From assembly GCF_013778325.1 (NCBI RefSeq), contig NZ_JACEIB010000007.1, positions 248,001 to 312,000 of the forward strand: 64,000 nt of DNA, in the 5' to 3' direction. This document shows, piece by piece, positions 53,948-63,004 of this stretch (positions are counted from its first letter, which is position 1; each line of letters starts with the position of its first letter). The notes below the pieces were generated by a model. It was not told the origin of the DNA. It saw only the letters and a list, made by a program, of their open reading frames with translations, and made no database searches. The DNA comes from Sphingomonas chungangi (lineage in GTDB: Bacteria; Pseudomonadota; Alphaproteobacteria; Sphingomonadales; Sphingomonadaceae). Made by a program: the position numbers and the translations under genes.

Positions 53948-54682
53948 TCAGTGACAGGCCGCTTTTGGCGATGCGCTTTCATATTCGTCGTGGCGGCGCA
54001 CGAAGTTCATCGTCGCGTCCTCGTTGCGGCCCTTGGGCGCGCGATCGAGGATCATCAGCGTGCCGATCCAGTCCTCGATGCCGCGCGCATAGGCGGAATA
54101 GGTGTGGAAGACGGTGCCGTCGGAATCCTTGAAGAAGGCGCTCATGCCCGGGCTCTCGGTGCCGTCGTCGCGCACCTCGATGCCTTCCTCGGCGAAATTG
54201 TAGTCGATGCGGCCGCTGGCGAGCTGCTCGGGCGTCCACGACACGTGATAGTCGTAGTTGAAGTCCGATCCGTGCGACGATGCCCACGGGAAGCGCCAGC
54301 CCATGCGGCCTCTGTAGGCCGCGATCTTCTCCAGCGGCGCGCGGCTGATCGCGGTGAGCGTCACGTCATGGTTGTTGAGGTGCGCGAGCGTGCCGTCGAA
54401 CGTCTCGGCCAGGAAGGAGCAGCCGGGGCACCCCGCCTCCCAGTCCGGCGCCAGCATGAAGTGATAGACGACGAGCTGGCTGCGCCCGTCGAACAGATCG
54501 GCGAGGCTCTTCTGGCCGCTCGGCGTCTGGAAGCGATAATCCTTGTCCACCTTCACCCACGGCAGGGCCAGCCGCTCGGCATTCACCGCGTCGCGCAGAT
54601 GGGTCTCCTCCTTCTCGCGGGCGAGCAACGCGCGGCGTGCCTCCAGCCACTCCTCGCGCGATACGACAGCATGATCGGTCAC
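53948..54682 (-). CDS. DUF899 family thioredoxin-like protein
   Basis: A 244-residue protein of DUF899, with a thioredoxin-like core: LPWVKVDKDYRFQTPSGQKSLADLFDGRSQLVVYHFMLAPDWEAGCPGCSFLAETFDG, where CPGC is a CxxC pair, then VTLTAISRAPLEKIAAYRGRMGWRFPWASSHGSDFNYDYHVSWTPEQ and SAFFKDSDGTVFHTYSAYARGIE. The role is unknown, possibly redox. GTG at 54682 is taken as start because AGAGGAAGCC precedes it. It is divergent from a MarR gene across a perfect operator at 54723-54744, so it is probably that regulator's target. Confidence 0.88.
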   Translation of the reverse strand: MTDHAVVSREEWLEARRALLAREKEETHLRDAVNAERLALPWVKVDKDYRFQTPSGQKSLADLFDGRSQLVVYHFMLAPDWEAGCPGCSFLAETFDGTLAHLNNHDVTLTAISRAPLEKIAAYRGRMGWRFPWASSHGSDFNYDYHVSWTPEQLASGRIDYNFAEEGIEVRDDGTESPGMSAFFKDSDGTVFHTYSAYARGIEDWIGTLMILDRAPKGRNEDATMNFVRRHDEYESASPKAACH

Positions 54683-54722
54683 GGCTTCCTCTCCTCGGAT
54701 GCGACTCGGGAATGCTTGACTT

Positions 54723-54744
54723 GATATGTTGGTATCAACATATC
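54723..54744. promoter_or_regulatory. MarR operator, perfect palindrome
   Basis: GATATGTTG and CAACATATC, perfect 9-bp arms around GTAT, occupy the 69-base divergent region. The site ends eight bases before the marR ATG and 40 bases from the DUF899 start, ideal to repress both. Confidence 0.75.
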
Positions 54745-54751
54745 TCATGGC

Positions 54752-55186
54752 ATGTCAAAGACGGTGCCGTTCGAGACCACCATCGAGGTGCGCGACGCCT
54801 GTCTCTGCCTGCATGCCCAACGCGCGGCGCGGGCGCTCGCGCGGCGTTTCGACGTGGCGCTGAGACCGGTGGGCCTGACCAACGGGCAGTTCTCGCTGCT
54901 GATGGCGCTCAATCGGCCGGCACCGCCACCGATGGCGCCGGTCGCGCAGTTGCTGGCGATGGACCGCACCACGCTGACCGCCATGCTCAAGCCGCTCGAA
55001 CGGCGCGGGCTGGTCGAGGTGAACGCCGATCCGAAGGACCGCCGCAACCGCCTGATGGCGCTTACCGATGCGGGGCTGGAGGCCCTTGGGGCGGCCGTGC
55101 CGATCTGGCGTGCGACGCATCATGAGGTGGAATCGAAGCTGGCCGATGCGGATGCATTGCGGGTTGGGCTGATTGCACTTTGCTGA
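54752..55186 (+). CDS. MarR family transcriptional regulator
   Basis: A 144-residue MarR protein. The N-terminal DACLCLHAQRAARALARRFDVALRPVGLTNGQFSLLMALN is the subgroup with a conserved Cys pair region (CLCLH), often a redox or electrophile sensor. The winged helix has MAPVAQLLAMDRTTLTAMLKPLERRGLVEVNADPKDRRNRLMALTDAG. It likely represses the divergent DUF899 gene and itself through the palindrome just upstream. Confidence 0.88.
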   Translation: MSKTVPFETTIEVRDACLCLHAQRAARALARRFDVALRPVGLTNGQFSLLMALNRPAPPPMAPVAQLLAMDRTTLTAMLKPLERRGLVEVNADPKDRRNRLMALTDAGLEALGAAVPIWRATHHEVESKLADADALRVGLIALC

Positions 55187-55252
55187 CTCGCTCGACCATC
55201 GTCTAGCTTGCTGGAATCAGGGGCAAACCATAGTGAGGCGGCGTTCCGGGGG

Positions 55253-55312
55253 AAGATGCCGGTCGCCGCGACCCTGAGCCGGGGGGACAGTCGATCGCGC
55301 GGCCGGCATCTT
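55253..55312. promoter_or_regulatory. inverted repeat in MFS leader
   Basis: AAGATGCCGG (55253-55262) and CCGGCATCTT (55303-55312) are perfect 10-bp arms; inside them further GC-rich pairing is possible. It lies 62 bases before the MFS start in the 188-base gap, where no gene is seen. It could be a leader hairpin or a terminator for marR. Confidence 0.45.
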
Positions 55313-55374
55313 GACGGACTTGCCATCTTCCAGCGTTGTCATACATGCTGCGGTGCAACCAGCCGGAGCGCCGC

Positions 55375-56571
55375 ATGACCTTTCCCAAGCCGACGACGCA
55401 CGTCCATCCCGCGCTGGTGATTGTCGCGCTGGCGGTGGGCGGTTTCGCGATCGGCACGACCGAATTCGCCTCGATGGCGCTGGTCCCCTATTTCGCGCGT
55501 GGCCTCCATATCGACGAGCCGACCGCCGGGCACGTCATCTCGGCCTATGCGCTGGGCGTGGTGGTGGGCGCGCCGCTGATGGCGGTGATCGGCGCCAAGC
55601 TCGCGCGGCGCACCCAGCTGATCGCGCTGATGCTGTTCTTCGCGCTCGGCAACGGGCTGTCGGCGATCGCCCCGAGCTACGGCTGGATGCTGGGTTTCCG
55701 CTTCCTCGCCGGCCTGCCGCACGGCGCCTATTTCGGCATCGCCGCCCTGGTGGCGACCGGGCTGGTGCCGCCCGACCGCAGGGCGACGGTGATCGGGCAG
55801 ATCTTCCTCGGCCTCACCGCCGCGACCGTGATCGGCGTGCCGGCGGCGAGCTGGATCGGGCAGGCGGTCGGCTGGCGATCGGGCTTCGCGATCGTCGCCG
55901 GCCTCGCGCTGCTGACGGCGGCGCTGGTGGCGATCTTCGCGCCGCGCGATGCCGCGCATCCTGATGCCAGCCCGCTGCGCGAGCTCGGCGCGTTGAAGAA
56001 CGGGCAGGTGTGGCTGCTGCTCGGGATCAGTGCGATCGGTTTCGGCGGGCTGTTCTGCGTCTACACCTATCTGGCCACGACGCTGACCGACGTGACCCAT
56101 GTCTCGCCGGGCTTCGTGCCGGTGGTGCTGGCCGTGTTCGGGCTGGGTATGACGGCGGGCAATATCGTCATTCCCTGGTTCGCCAACCGCGCGCTGATGC
56201 CGACCGGCGGCGGGCTGCTGCTCTTCTCGGCGGCGACGTTGCTCGTCTTCCCGCTGGCGGCGCCGAACGTCTGGCTGGTGATGGTCGACGTGTTCCTGAT
56301 CGGGCTCGGCGGTTCGCTGGGCGTGGTGCTGCAGCCGCGCCTGATGGACGTGGCGGGCGACGCGCAGCAGCTGGCGGCGGCGCTCAACCATTCCGCTTTC
56401 AACACCGCCAATGCGCTGGGACCGCTGCTCGGTGGCCTCGCCATCGACGCCGGCTGGGGCTGGACCTCGACGGGGCCGGTGGGCGCTTGCCTCGCGCTGG
56501 GCGGCTTCGCGATCTGGGCGGTGACGGTGTGGGACGACAAGCGGCGGGCGATGAAGGTAGCAATGGCTTAA
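55375..56571 (+). CDS. MFS transporter, AraJ/YdhP-like efflux
   Basis: A 398-residue twelve-helix major facilitator. VIVALAVGGFAIGTTEFASMALVPYFARGLHIDEPTAGHVISAYALGVVVGAPLMAVIGAKLARRTQLI is the DHA1/AraJ opening (GTTEF), and FRFLAGLPHGAYFGIAALVATGLVPPDRRATVIGQIF is the helix 4-5 signature. Members export arabinose-like sugars, drugs or metabolites. MTFPKP at 55375 has GGAG five to eight bases upstream. It is read from its own leader after the MarR gene. Confidence 0.9.
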   Translation: MTFPKPTTHVHPALVIVALAVGGFAIGTTEFASMALVPYFARGLHIDEPTAGHVISAYALGVVVGAPLMAVIGAKLARRTQLIALMLFFALGNGLSAIAPSYGWMLGFRFLAGLPHGAYFGIAALVATGLVPPDRRATVIGQIFLGLTAATVIGVPAASWIGQAVGWRSGFAIVAGLALLTAALVAIFAPRDAAHPDASPLRELGALKNGQVWLLLGISAIGFGGLFCVYTYLATTLTDVTHVSPGFVPVVLAVFGLGMTAGNIVIPWFANRALMPTGGGLLLFSAATLLVFPLAAPNVWLVMVDVFLIGLGGSLGVVLQPRLMDVAGDAQQLAAALNHSAFNTANALGPLLGGLAIDAGWGWTSTGPVGACLALGGFAIWAVTVWDDKRRAMKVAMA

Positions 56572-56609
56572 GAGCCTTCTCCCGCTTTTCGCGGGAGAGG
56601 GCTTGAAAG

Positions 56610-58802
56610 TCAGATATCCTTCGTGATCCCTACGAACACGCCCCGGCGGGGGCCATATTCCGGCGCGCCGACGCCGACGCCGTTGCCGTCGCGGATCTCG
56701 TATTTGTGGTCGAGCACGTTGGTGACGTCGAGCCGCACCTCCAGCCCCGGCCCGTCGAACTTGTGGCTCGCGGTCAGGTTGAACTGGGCATAACCCTTCA
56801 GGTGCGCGCCGTTGGGAATATCGTCGCCGTTCGGCAGCTCCAGATCGGTGCGCAGGCCCGATCCGTAGAGCATGTCGCCGCCCAGCTTCGATCCGCGCAG
56901 GAAACCATCCTCGAAGCTGTAGGAGATGCCCGCCGAACCCGTGTAGGTCTGGTCGTGATCCAGATAGATATAATGGTTGGCGATATACGTGAGATCGCCC
57001 GGATCGAAGCTGAACTGGCTGGAGACGATGTCCTTGCCCTGCGCCTTGGCGTAGGCGAAGTTGCCGTAGATCATCCACGGCCCGCGCTGGTAGCTGATGC
57101 TCCCTTCGACGCCGTGGATCTTGCCGTGCCGGTAGTTGAACGGTGTCAGGATGATCGGCGCGCCGAACTGGCCCTCGTCGATCAGGTTCTTGGACTTGCG
57201 ATAATAGCCATCGATGCTGACGGTGAACGCGCCGAACTTCTGTTCCACGCCGGCATCGAAATAATTCTGGCGCTCGGCATAGGGCGTGGTGTCGAGCGCC
57301 TTGGGGTCGGTCGGTGCGGCGCTGGTATGCTGCAACGAGGTGATGTCGGTGGTCGCGACATTCTCGAACGGCGGCGGCGAGAAATAGCGCGCATAACCGA
57401 TGTGGAAGGTGGTGTCGCGCGACGGCTGCCACACCGCGTTGACGCGTGGGCTGAACTGATGCTCGCAGCGATAGCCGCAGTAATGATCGAAGCGGCCGCC
57501 GAAGTTGAGCGTCACGGTGGGGACGATCTTCCACTCGTCCTGCAGATAGACGCTCTCGGTCCATTCGGTCGCCGTGTCGTGGGCGAGCAGGCTTTCGGGC
57601 TGGCCGGTCTGCGTGAAGACCGTGCCGTCGGCATTGAAGTCGCCGGGGAAGACGAAGGTATCGGTGTCGCTGACGCCGCGATCGCGGCTGACGATCACAC
57701 CGCCGCGCAGCGTGTGGTGATCGGAGATCTTGTAGGCCGCCTCGGACTGGATGCCGACGGTGAAGTCCTGTTTCTTGGCATCCTGCGCCTGCCCGTTGAA
57801 CAGCAACTCGCCGGTGACGTCCGGCCGATACACCAGCTCCGAATAGCGCGCGTAAAGCGAGGTCTGCCAGGTGAAGGCGCCGTCATGGTGCAGCCACGAG
57901 ACCGCGCCGAAGCCGGTCCGCTCCAGTTGCCGCTCGTTCAGATCGTTGGAAAGATAATCCTTCTGCCCGTCGATGTTCCAGCCGGGGTTGCCGTCGGCGG
58001 CGTGCAGGTCGCGCGGGTTGGGGATCTGGAAATAGTCGTTGGAGAAGCCGCCGAGGAAGGAGACGCGGTCGCTGTCGCTGACGATGTGATCGACATAGGC
58101 GAAGGCGTTTTCCTGATCGGTCTTGTCGTGCAGCGGGTTGGATGAGCCGTCGACGCTCTCGATGCCCAGGCGGTTGTGGGTGTAGCTGCCCGAGACGAAG
58201 TAGTTGGTAGAACCCGTGGAGCCGCCATAATCGAAGCTCGGCTCGATCGTGTCGTGGCTGCCGCCGTAGAGGCTGATCTCGCCCTTGTTCTGGAAGCCGG
58301 TCTTGGTCGTGATGTCGACGATGCCGGCGGTGCGCAGGCCGTATTGGGCGGGCAGCGCGCCGGTCAGCAGGTTGAAGCTGTTGATCAGCCGGGGGCTGAG
58401 CGTCTGGCCGAACACCGCGAGGCCTTCCGGCAGGATGGTGCCGTTGATGCGATATTGCAGGCCGTTATGGTCGTCGCGGACGTGGAGCTGGCCGAAGCCG
58501 TCCTGCACGACGCCCGGCACCTGCAGGATCAACTGGTTGAGCGGCTGGTTGTCGCCGCCGGGCAGCTTCTGGATGGTCGCCTGGTCGACCCCGTAGGCGG
58601 TGGCGCCGAGCGACGGCTGGATCGAGGCGCGTGCCTCGTCGAGCTTGTGGCCGGTCACGACGATCGCCTTGGCGTTGCTGGCCTTCGCGGCGGCGGCGTC
58701 CGCATCCTGATCGGTAGTCACCGGCGGCGAGGCCGCGGCATGGGCGGCGGCAGGCAAGGAGAGGGCGGCAACACTGATCAGCAACGCGAACTTGGGGGAC
58801 AT
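56610..58802 (-). CDS. TonB-dependent receptor, substrate unknown
   Basis: A 730-residue outer-membrane receptor. Signal peptide MSPKFALLISVAALSLPAAAHA, a TonB-box-like AIVVTG near residue 45, plug domain (YGVDQATIQKLPGGDNQPLNQLILQVPGVVQDGFGQLHVRDDHNGLQYRINGTILPEGLAVFGQTLSPRLINSFNLLTGALPAQYGLRTAGIVDITTKTG), and a barrel ending in GAPEYGPRRGVFVGITKDI. TonB energy drives uptake of an unknown ligand; no Fur box was found upstream. It is convergent with the MFS gene. Confidence 0.9.
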   Translation of the reverse strand: MSPKFALLISVAALSLPAAAHAAASPPVTTDQDADAAAAKASNAKAIVVTGHKLDEARASIQPSLGATAYGVDQATIQKLPGGDNQPLNQLILQVPGVVQDGFGQLHVRDDHNGLQYRINGTILPEGLAVFGQTLSPRLINSFNLLTGALPAQYGLRTAGIVDITTKTGFQNKGEISLYGGSHDTIEPSFDYGGSTGSTNYFVSGSYTHNRLGIESVDGSSNPLHDKTDQENAFAYVDHIVSDSDRVSFLGGFSNDYFQIPNPRDLHAADGNPGWNIDGQKDYLSNDLNERQLERTGFGAVSWLHHDGAFTWQTSLYARYSELVYRPDVTGELLFNGQAQDAKKQDFTVGIQSEAAYKISDHHTLRGGVIVSRDRGVSDTDTFVFPGDFNADGTVFTQTGQPESLLAHDTATEWTESVYLQDEWKIVPTVTLNFGGRFDHYCGYRCEHQFSPRVNAVWQPSRDTTFHIGYARYFSPPPFENVATTDITSLQHTSAAPTDPKALDTTPYAERQNYFDAGVEQKFGAFTVSIDGYYRKSKNLIDEGQFGAPIILTPFNYRHGKIHGVEGSISYQRGPWMIYGNFAYAKAQGKDIVSSQFSFDPGDLTYIANHYIYLDHDQTYTGSAGISYSFEDGFLRGSKLGGDMLYGSGLRTDLELPNGDDIPNGAHLKGYAQFNLTASHKFDGPGLEVRLDVTNVLDHKYEIRDGNGVGVGAPEYGPRRGVFVGITKDI

Positions 58803-58977
58803 GCGAATCTCCGGAAACGGGTCGCCGCGTGAGATAGTGTATCATCACATATGCCGCCAAGTGAAAAACGGGTAATGGACGTATCCCTTCGCACCTGCGG
58901 CATAAACGCCACAGCGATTTGTCACCTTGAAACCGCCGCGCCTTTTCCACATCTCTCCGAGATACGGGGAGGCTGGG

Positions 58978-59301
58978 GTGAAACATTTTCTAGGTTCAGC
59001 ATGGCGGCATAGCCGAAAGGCGGCGTTCGCCCTTCTGCTCATGGTGATCGTCGCCGGCCTGGCGCAAACGCTGCCGGCGGATTTCGCGTTGTGGATGGGC
59101 GCCGAGACACTGGCCTATCTCGACGTGGTGATCGGCGTCGCCTTTGTAGCCTCGATGACGAAGGTCGGCCCGCTTCTCGCTTACCTGCGCGTTCGAAGCA
59201 CCGGCCTGGTCCGCCGCGTCAAAAGACGTGCGCGGCGGTCTTCGGCGCGAAGATTGCCGTCGCCGCCCGACGAGGAGGGGCCAGCTTTCGCCCTCGCGTG
59301 A
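58978..59301 (+). CDS. hypothetical small membrane protein
   Basis: A 107-residue protein that I do not recognise. From the GTG at 58978 (GGGGAGG seven bases upstream) it reads a basic start (KHFLGSAWRHSRKA), a membrane helix AFALLLMVIVAGLAQTL, then LWMGAETLAYLDVVIGVAFVASMTKVGPLLAYL as a second helix, and a highly basic tail (RVKRRARRSSARRLPSP). Possibly an inner-membrane protein with a cytoplasmic nucleic-acid-like tail. It lies in front of the MATE gene, 39 bases away. Confidence 0.45.
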   Translation: MKHFLGSAWRHSRKAAFALLLMVIVAGLAQTLPADFALWMGAETLAYLDVVIGVAFVASMTKVGPLLAYLRVRSTGLVRRVKRRARRSSARRLPSPPDEEGPAFALA

Positions 59302-59340
59302 CACTTGCCAACGACCGTCCAAGGGATCACTCGGGCGGGC

Positions 59341-60714
59341 ATGACGGGGATGCAGGAAAGAGGCTGGTGGAAACAGGAGGTGCGCGCGACGCTGGCGCTC
59401 GCTTACCCGCTGGTGCTGACCAACCTCGCGCAGGCGCTGATCCCGTCGACCGACGTGGTGCTGCTCGGCTGGGCGGGGCCTCGGGTGCTGGCGGCGGGTG
59501 CGCTCGGCGTGAACCTCTACAATGCCTGCATGATCTTCGGCGTCGGCGTGATGATCGCCGCTTCGCCGATGATGGCGAAGGCGTTGGGCCAACGATCGCA
59601 CAACGTCCGCGAGGTGCGGCGCACCGTGCGGCAGAGTCTGTGGGCGGCGGTGGCGCTGGTCATCCCGATCTGGCTGCTGCTCTGGCATGCGGAAGGGCTG
59701 CTGCTGCTGTTCCGGCAGGATCCGAAGCTCGCGCATGAGGCGTCGCATCTCGTGCGGCCGATGATGTTCGGGATGCTGCCGCTGTTCGTCTATCAGGTGC
59801 TGAAGTCGTTCGTCTCCGCGCTGGAGCGGCCCGGCTGGGCCTTCGCGGTGGGGGCGTTCGCGGTCTTTTCCAACGCGATCCTCAACTACGCGCTGATCTT
59901 CGGGCACTTCGGTCTGCCGGCACTCGGCTTGTTCGGCGCCGGGCTGGGGAGCACCATCTCCAACAGCGTGATGGCGCTCGGCCTCGCCATCGTGGTGACG
60001 CGGCACAAGCGCTTCCGCCGCTATCATCTGTTCGGCAATTTCTGGAAGGCGGACTGGCCGCGTTTCATGCACGTGTGGCGGCTGGGCTTCCCGATCGCGG
60101 TGACGCTGGGGATGGAGGTGACCATCTTCAACGCCGCCGTCTTCCTGATGGGCCTGATCGGCGAGCCGGAACTGGCGGCGCATGCGGTGGCGATCCAGAT
60201 CGCCTCGCTCTGCTTCATGGTGCCGCTCGGCATCGGGCAGGCGACGACGGTGCGGGTCGGGCTGGCCTATGGCCGGCGGGACCGGGTGGGCGTGACCCGC
60301 GCGGGCTGGGCGGCGTTCGCCGTGACGATGGCCTTCATGGTCGCGCTGGCGGCGCTGATGCTGCTGGCGCCGCGCCTTCTGGTCGGGCTGTTCATCGAGG
60401 CGCGTACGCCGGCCGACGCGCATGTCGTCGATCTCGCCGTGGCGTTCCTGACGGTGGCGGCGTTGTTCCAGCTGGTCGACGGCGCGCAGGCGGTGGGGGC
60501 GGGGATGCTGCGCGGCATCCACGACACCGCCGTGCCGATGGTGTTCGCGGCGCTCGGCTACTGGGTGATCGGCTTCGGCACAGCGATCCTGTTCGCCTTT
60601 CACCTCGGCTGGGGCGGGGTGGGCGTGTGGATCGGGCTGGCGGCGGGCCTCGCCACGGCGGCGGTGCTGATGATGACGCGGTGGAGCCGGCGCGAGAAGC
60701 TTGGGCTGATCTAG
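59341..60714 (+). CDS. MATE family efflux transporter (NorM-like)
   Basis: A 457-residue twelve-helix multidrug and toxin extruder. LALAYPLVLTNLAQALIPSTDVVLLGWAGPRVLAAGALGVNLYNACMIFGVGVMIAASPMMAKALGQRSHNVREVRRTVRQSLWAAV and GFPIAVTLGMEVTIFNAAVFLMGLIGEPELAAHAVAIQIASLCFMVPLGIGQATTVRVG are the two MATE halves. It exports cationic drugs by proton or sodium antiport. The start is ATG at 59341, with an alternative at 59350. It ends overlapping the convergent yaiI by four bases. Confidence 0.93.
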   Translation: MTGMQERGWWKQEVRATLALAYPLVLTNLAQALIPSTDVVLLGWAGPRVLAAGALGVNLYNACMIFGVGVMIAASPMMAKALGQRSHNVREVRRTVRQSLWAAVALVIPIWLLLWHAEGLLLLFRQDPKLAHEASHLVRPMMFGMLPLFVYQVLKSFVSALERPGWAFAVGAFAVFSNAILNYALIFGHFGLPALGLFGAGLGSTISNSVMALGLAIVVTRHKRFRRYHLFGNFWKADWPRFMHVWRLGFPIAVTLGMEVTIFNAAVFLMGLIGEPELAAHAVAIQIASLCFMVPLGIGQATTVRVGLAYGRRDRVGVTRAGWAAFAVTMAFMVALAALMLLAPRLLVGLFIEARTPADAHVVDLAVAFLTVAALFQLVDGAQAVGAGMLRGIHDTAVPMVFAALGYWVIGFGTAILFAFHLGWGGVGVWIGLAAGLATAAVLMMTRWSRREKLGLI

Positions 60715-61157
60715 ACGCGGGCCAGCTTCACCAGCGCCCCGTCGAGCGCCTGCAGGAAGCGCGAGCGATCCTCTTTTGAGAAGGGCGCGGCGCCGCCGAT
60801 CTGGTCGCCACCGGCGCGGAGATCCACCATGATCGCGCGCACCGCGATGGCGCTGCCGATCGAGGCGGCGGTGAAGGGCTTGCCGGTCGGCGCCAGCACC
60901 GCCGCGCCCGCCTTGAGACAGCGATCGGCGAGCAGGATGTCGGCCGTCACCACCACGCAGTCCGGGCCGGCCAGCTCGGCGATGCGATCGTCGGCGGCAT
61001 CGAGCACGTTGGTGACGGTCTCGCGGTGGATCAGCGGGTGGGGCGGCACGCGCAGGTGCGAATTGGCCACCAGCGTCACCGGTACCTCGCGCCGGAACGC
61101 CACCTTATAGACCTCTTCCTTGACCGGGCAGGCGTCCGCATCGACGAGGATTCTCAA
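60711..61157 (-). CDS. yaiI: YaiI/YqxD family (DUF188) protein
   Basis: A 148-residue DUF188 protein: MRILVDADACPVKEEVYKVAFRREVPVTLVANSHLRVPPHPLIHRETVTNVLDAADDRIAELAGPDCVVVTADILLADRCLKAGAAVLAPTGKPFTAASIGSAIAVRAIMVDLR. The DADACPVK start and TADILLADR acidic pair resemble PIN-type nucleases, but activity is unproved. Its ATG overlaps the upstream helicase stop by four bases, so it is the second gene of that operon, suggesting an RNA-linked role. Confidence 0.93.
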   Translation of the reverse strand: MRILVDADACPVKEEVYKVAFRREVPVTLVANSHLRVPPHPLIHRETVTNVLDAADDRIAELAGPDCVVVTADILLADRCLKAGAAVLAPTGKPFTAASIGSAIAVRAIMVDLRAGGDQIGGAAPFSKEDRSRFLQALDGALVKLARV

Positions 61158-62842
61158 CGGCGCGGACCCGGCCGGGCGCCGCGCGGCGGCGGCCCGCCGC
61201 GACGATGGCGATGCGGCGCGCCGGGACCGTTTGAGGCCGGACCGCCCCGCGCCGGGGCTCCGCCGGGCGCCGGCTCGATCGTCACGTCATTGTCGTCCTT
61301 GCCGGCGGTGCGCTTGACCGACTGCTGGAAGCGCTGGGCGGCGGCAGGGTGGATCTCGAACAGGGTCTCGTTCGGCATGATCCGGATCGCGCCGACCTCG
61401 CTTTTGGTGATGTGGCCGCGCCGGCAGAGCAAAGGCAGCAGCCAGCGCGGATCGGCATTGTGCTGGCGGCCGACGTCCATGCGGAACCAGACACCCTCGA
61501 TCCGCTCGCGCCGCTCGGGCGGCCCGGCGTCGGAGCCTTCGACCAGCGATTCCGGCGCGGGCAGCTTGGCGCGGTGCGCCTGCACTAGCATCGCGGCGAT
61601 ATCCTCGGGCGTGCGCTCGGCGATCAGGCGCTCGGCCAGCGCGCGATCCTCCTCCTCGATCTCGACGGGAAGGAGCAGCGTCTCGATCAGGCGCTCGCGA
61701 TCGGCCTTCATCACCTCTTCGGCACTCGGCGCCTGCATCCATTGCGCGTTGATGCGCGCGCCCTTCAGCATCGCGTCGACGCGGCGGCGGCGCGGATAGG
61801 GGACGATCAGCGCGGCGATGCCCTTCTTGCCGGCACGGCCGGTGCGGCCGGAGCGATGCTGCAGCGTCTCCGCGTCGCGCGGCAGTTCGACGTGGATGAC
61901 GAGGCTGAGCGAGGGCAGATCGATGCCGCGCGCCGCGACATCGGTGGCGACGCAGACGCGCGCACGGCGGTCGCGCAGCGCCTGCAGCGCGTGGTTGCGC
62001 TCGGACTGGCTGTGCTCGCCCGACAGCGCCACCGCCGAGAAGCCGCGATCGGCGAGGCTGGCATGCAGGCTGCGCACCGCGTCGCGGGTCGCGCAGAACA
62101 GCATCGCGGTGTCCGGCTCGTGCAGGCGCAGCAGGTTGACCACCGCATTCTCGATGTCCGAGGGCGCGACGGTGACGGCCTGGTAGCTGATGTCGCCATG
62201 GCCGCGATCCTCGCCCACCGTCGAGATGCGCAGCGCATCCTTCTGGTAGCGCTTGGCCAGCGCCACGATGGGCTTGGGCATGGTCGCGGAGAAGAGGAGT
62301 GTGCGGCGACCCTCGGGCGTCGCGTCGAGAATCTCTTCCAGGTCCTCGCGGAAACCCATGTCGAGCATCTCGTCGGCCTCGTCGAGGACGGCGACCTTGA
62401 GCTGCGACAGATCGAGCGCGCCGCGCTCGAGATGGTCGCGAAGGCGGCCGGGCGTGCCGACGACGATGTGCGCGCCCTGCGCCAGGTTGCGACGCTCCTT
62501 GGATGCGTCCATGCCGCCGACGCAGGTGGCGATCCAGGCGCGCGCCTCCTTGTAAAGCCACATCAGCTCGCGGCTCACCTGCAGCGCCAGCTCGCGCGTG
62601 GGGGCGATGATCAGCGCCTTGGGCGGGCCGGACGGGCCGGCGCTCCCGGCCTCGTCGAGGATCTGCTCGGCGAAGGCGAGGCCGAAGGCCACCGTCTTGC
62701 CCGAACCGGTCTGGGCGGAAACGATCAGGTCGCGGCCATGGGCCTCGGGCTCGATGACGGCGGCTTGCACGGCGGTGGGCGCTTCATAGCCGCGCGCGCG
62801 CAACGCCTCCGACAGGGAGGCGGGAAGACTTGAAAAGGGCAT
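61154..62842 (-). CDS. DEAD-box RNA helicase with DbpA-like C-terminal domain
   Basis: A 562-residue helicase. The Q motif is YEAPTAVQAAVI, motif I AQTGSGKT (about 43-50), Ia PTRELALQVSRELMWLYKEA, II VLDEADEMLD, III LFSATM, and VI HRSGRTGRAG. After the two RecA domains a linker precedes a DbpA RNA-binding domain (IEGVWFRMDVGRQHNADPRWLLPLLCRRGHITKSEVGAIRIMPNETLFEIH) and a Gly/Arg/Pro-rich tail (RHRRGGPPPRGARPGPRR). DbpA/CsdA relatives remodel ribosomal RNA and cold-induced structures. MPFSSL at 62842 is the start; the longer frame upstream has no helicase sense. Confidence 0.93.
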   Translation of the reverse strand: MPFSSLPASLSEALRARGYEAPTAVQAAVIEPEAHGRDLIVSAQTGSGKTVAFGLAFAEQILDEAGSAGPSGPPKALIIAPTRELALQVSRELMWLYKEARAWIATCVGGMDASKERRNLAQGAHIVVGTPGRLRDHLERGALDLSQLKVAVLDEADEMLDMGFREDLEEILDATPEGRRTLLFSATMPKPIVALAKRYQKDALRISTVGEDRGHGDISYQAVTVAPSDIENAVVNLLRLHEPDTAMLFCATRDAVRSLHASLADRGFSAVALSGEHSQSERNHALQALRDRRARVCVATDVAARGIDLPSLSLVIHVELPRDAETLQHRSGRTGRAGKKGIAALIVPYPRRRRVDAMLKGARINAQWMQAPSAEEVMKADRERLIETLLLPVEIEEEDRALAERLIAERTPEDIAAMLVQAHRAKLPAPESLVEGSDAGPPERRERIEGVWFRMDVGRQHNADPRWLLPLLCRRGHITKSEVGAIRIMPNETLFEIHPAAAQRFQQSVKRTAGKDDNDVTIEPAPGGAPARGGPASNGPGAPHRHRRGGPPPRGARPGPRR

Positions 62843-63004
62843 GGCGCGCCACATGGGCCTTTTTGGCGAGAAGGCAAGGAGAATCTGCCAAGCTCGATCG
62901 GTGATGGCAGCGCTGCCATAAAGGCTTGCGGCTCCGCTGCCATCTGTTACCCATGGTCGCCGAGAAGGCCGGCAACCGGCCGGCACATGGATCGGGAGGG
63001 GGCG

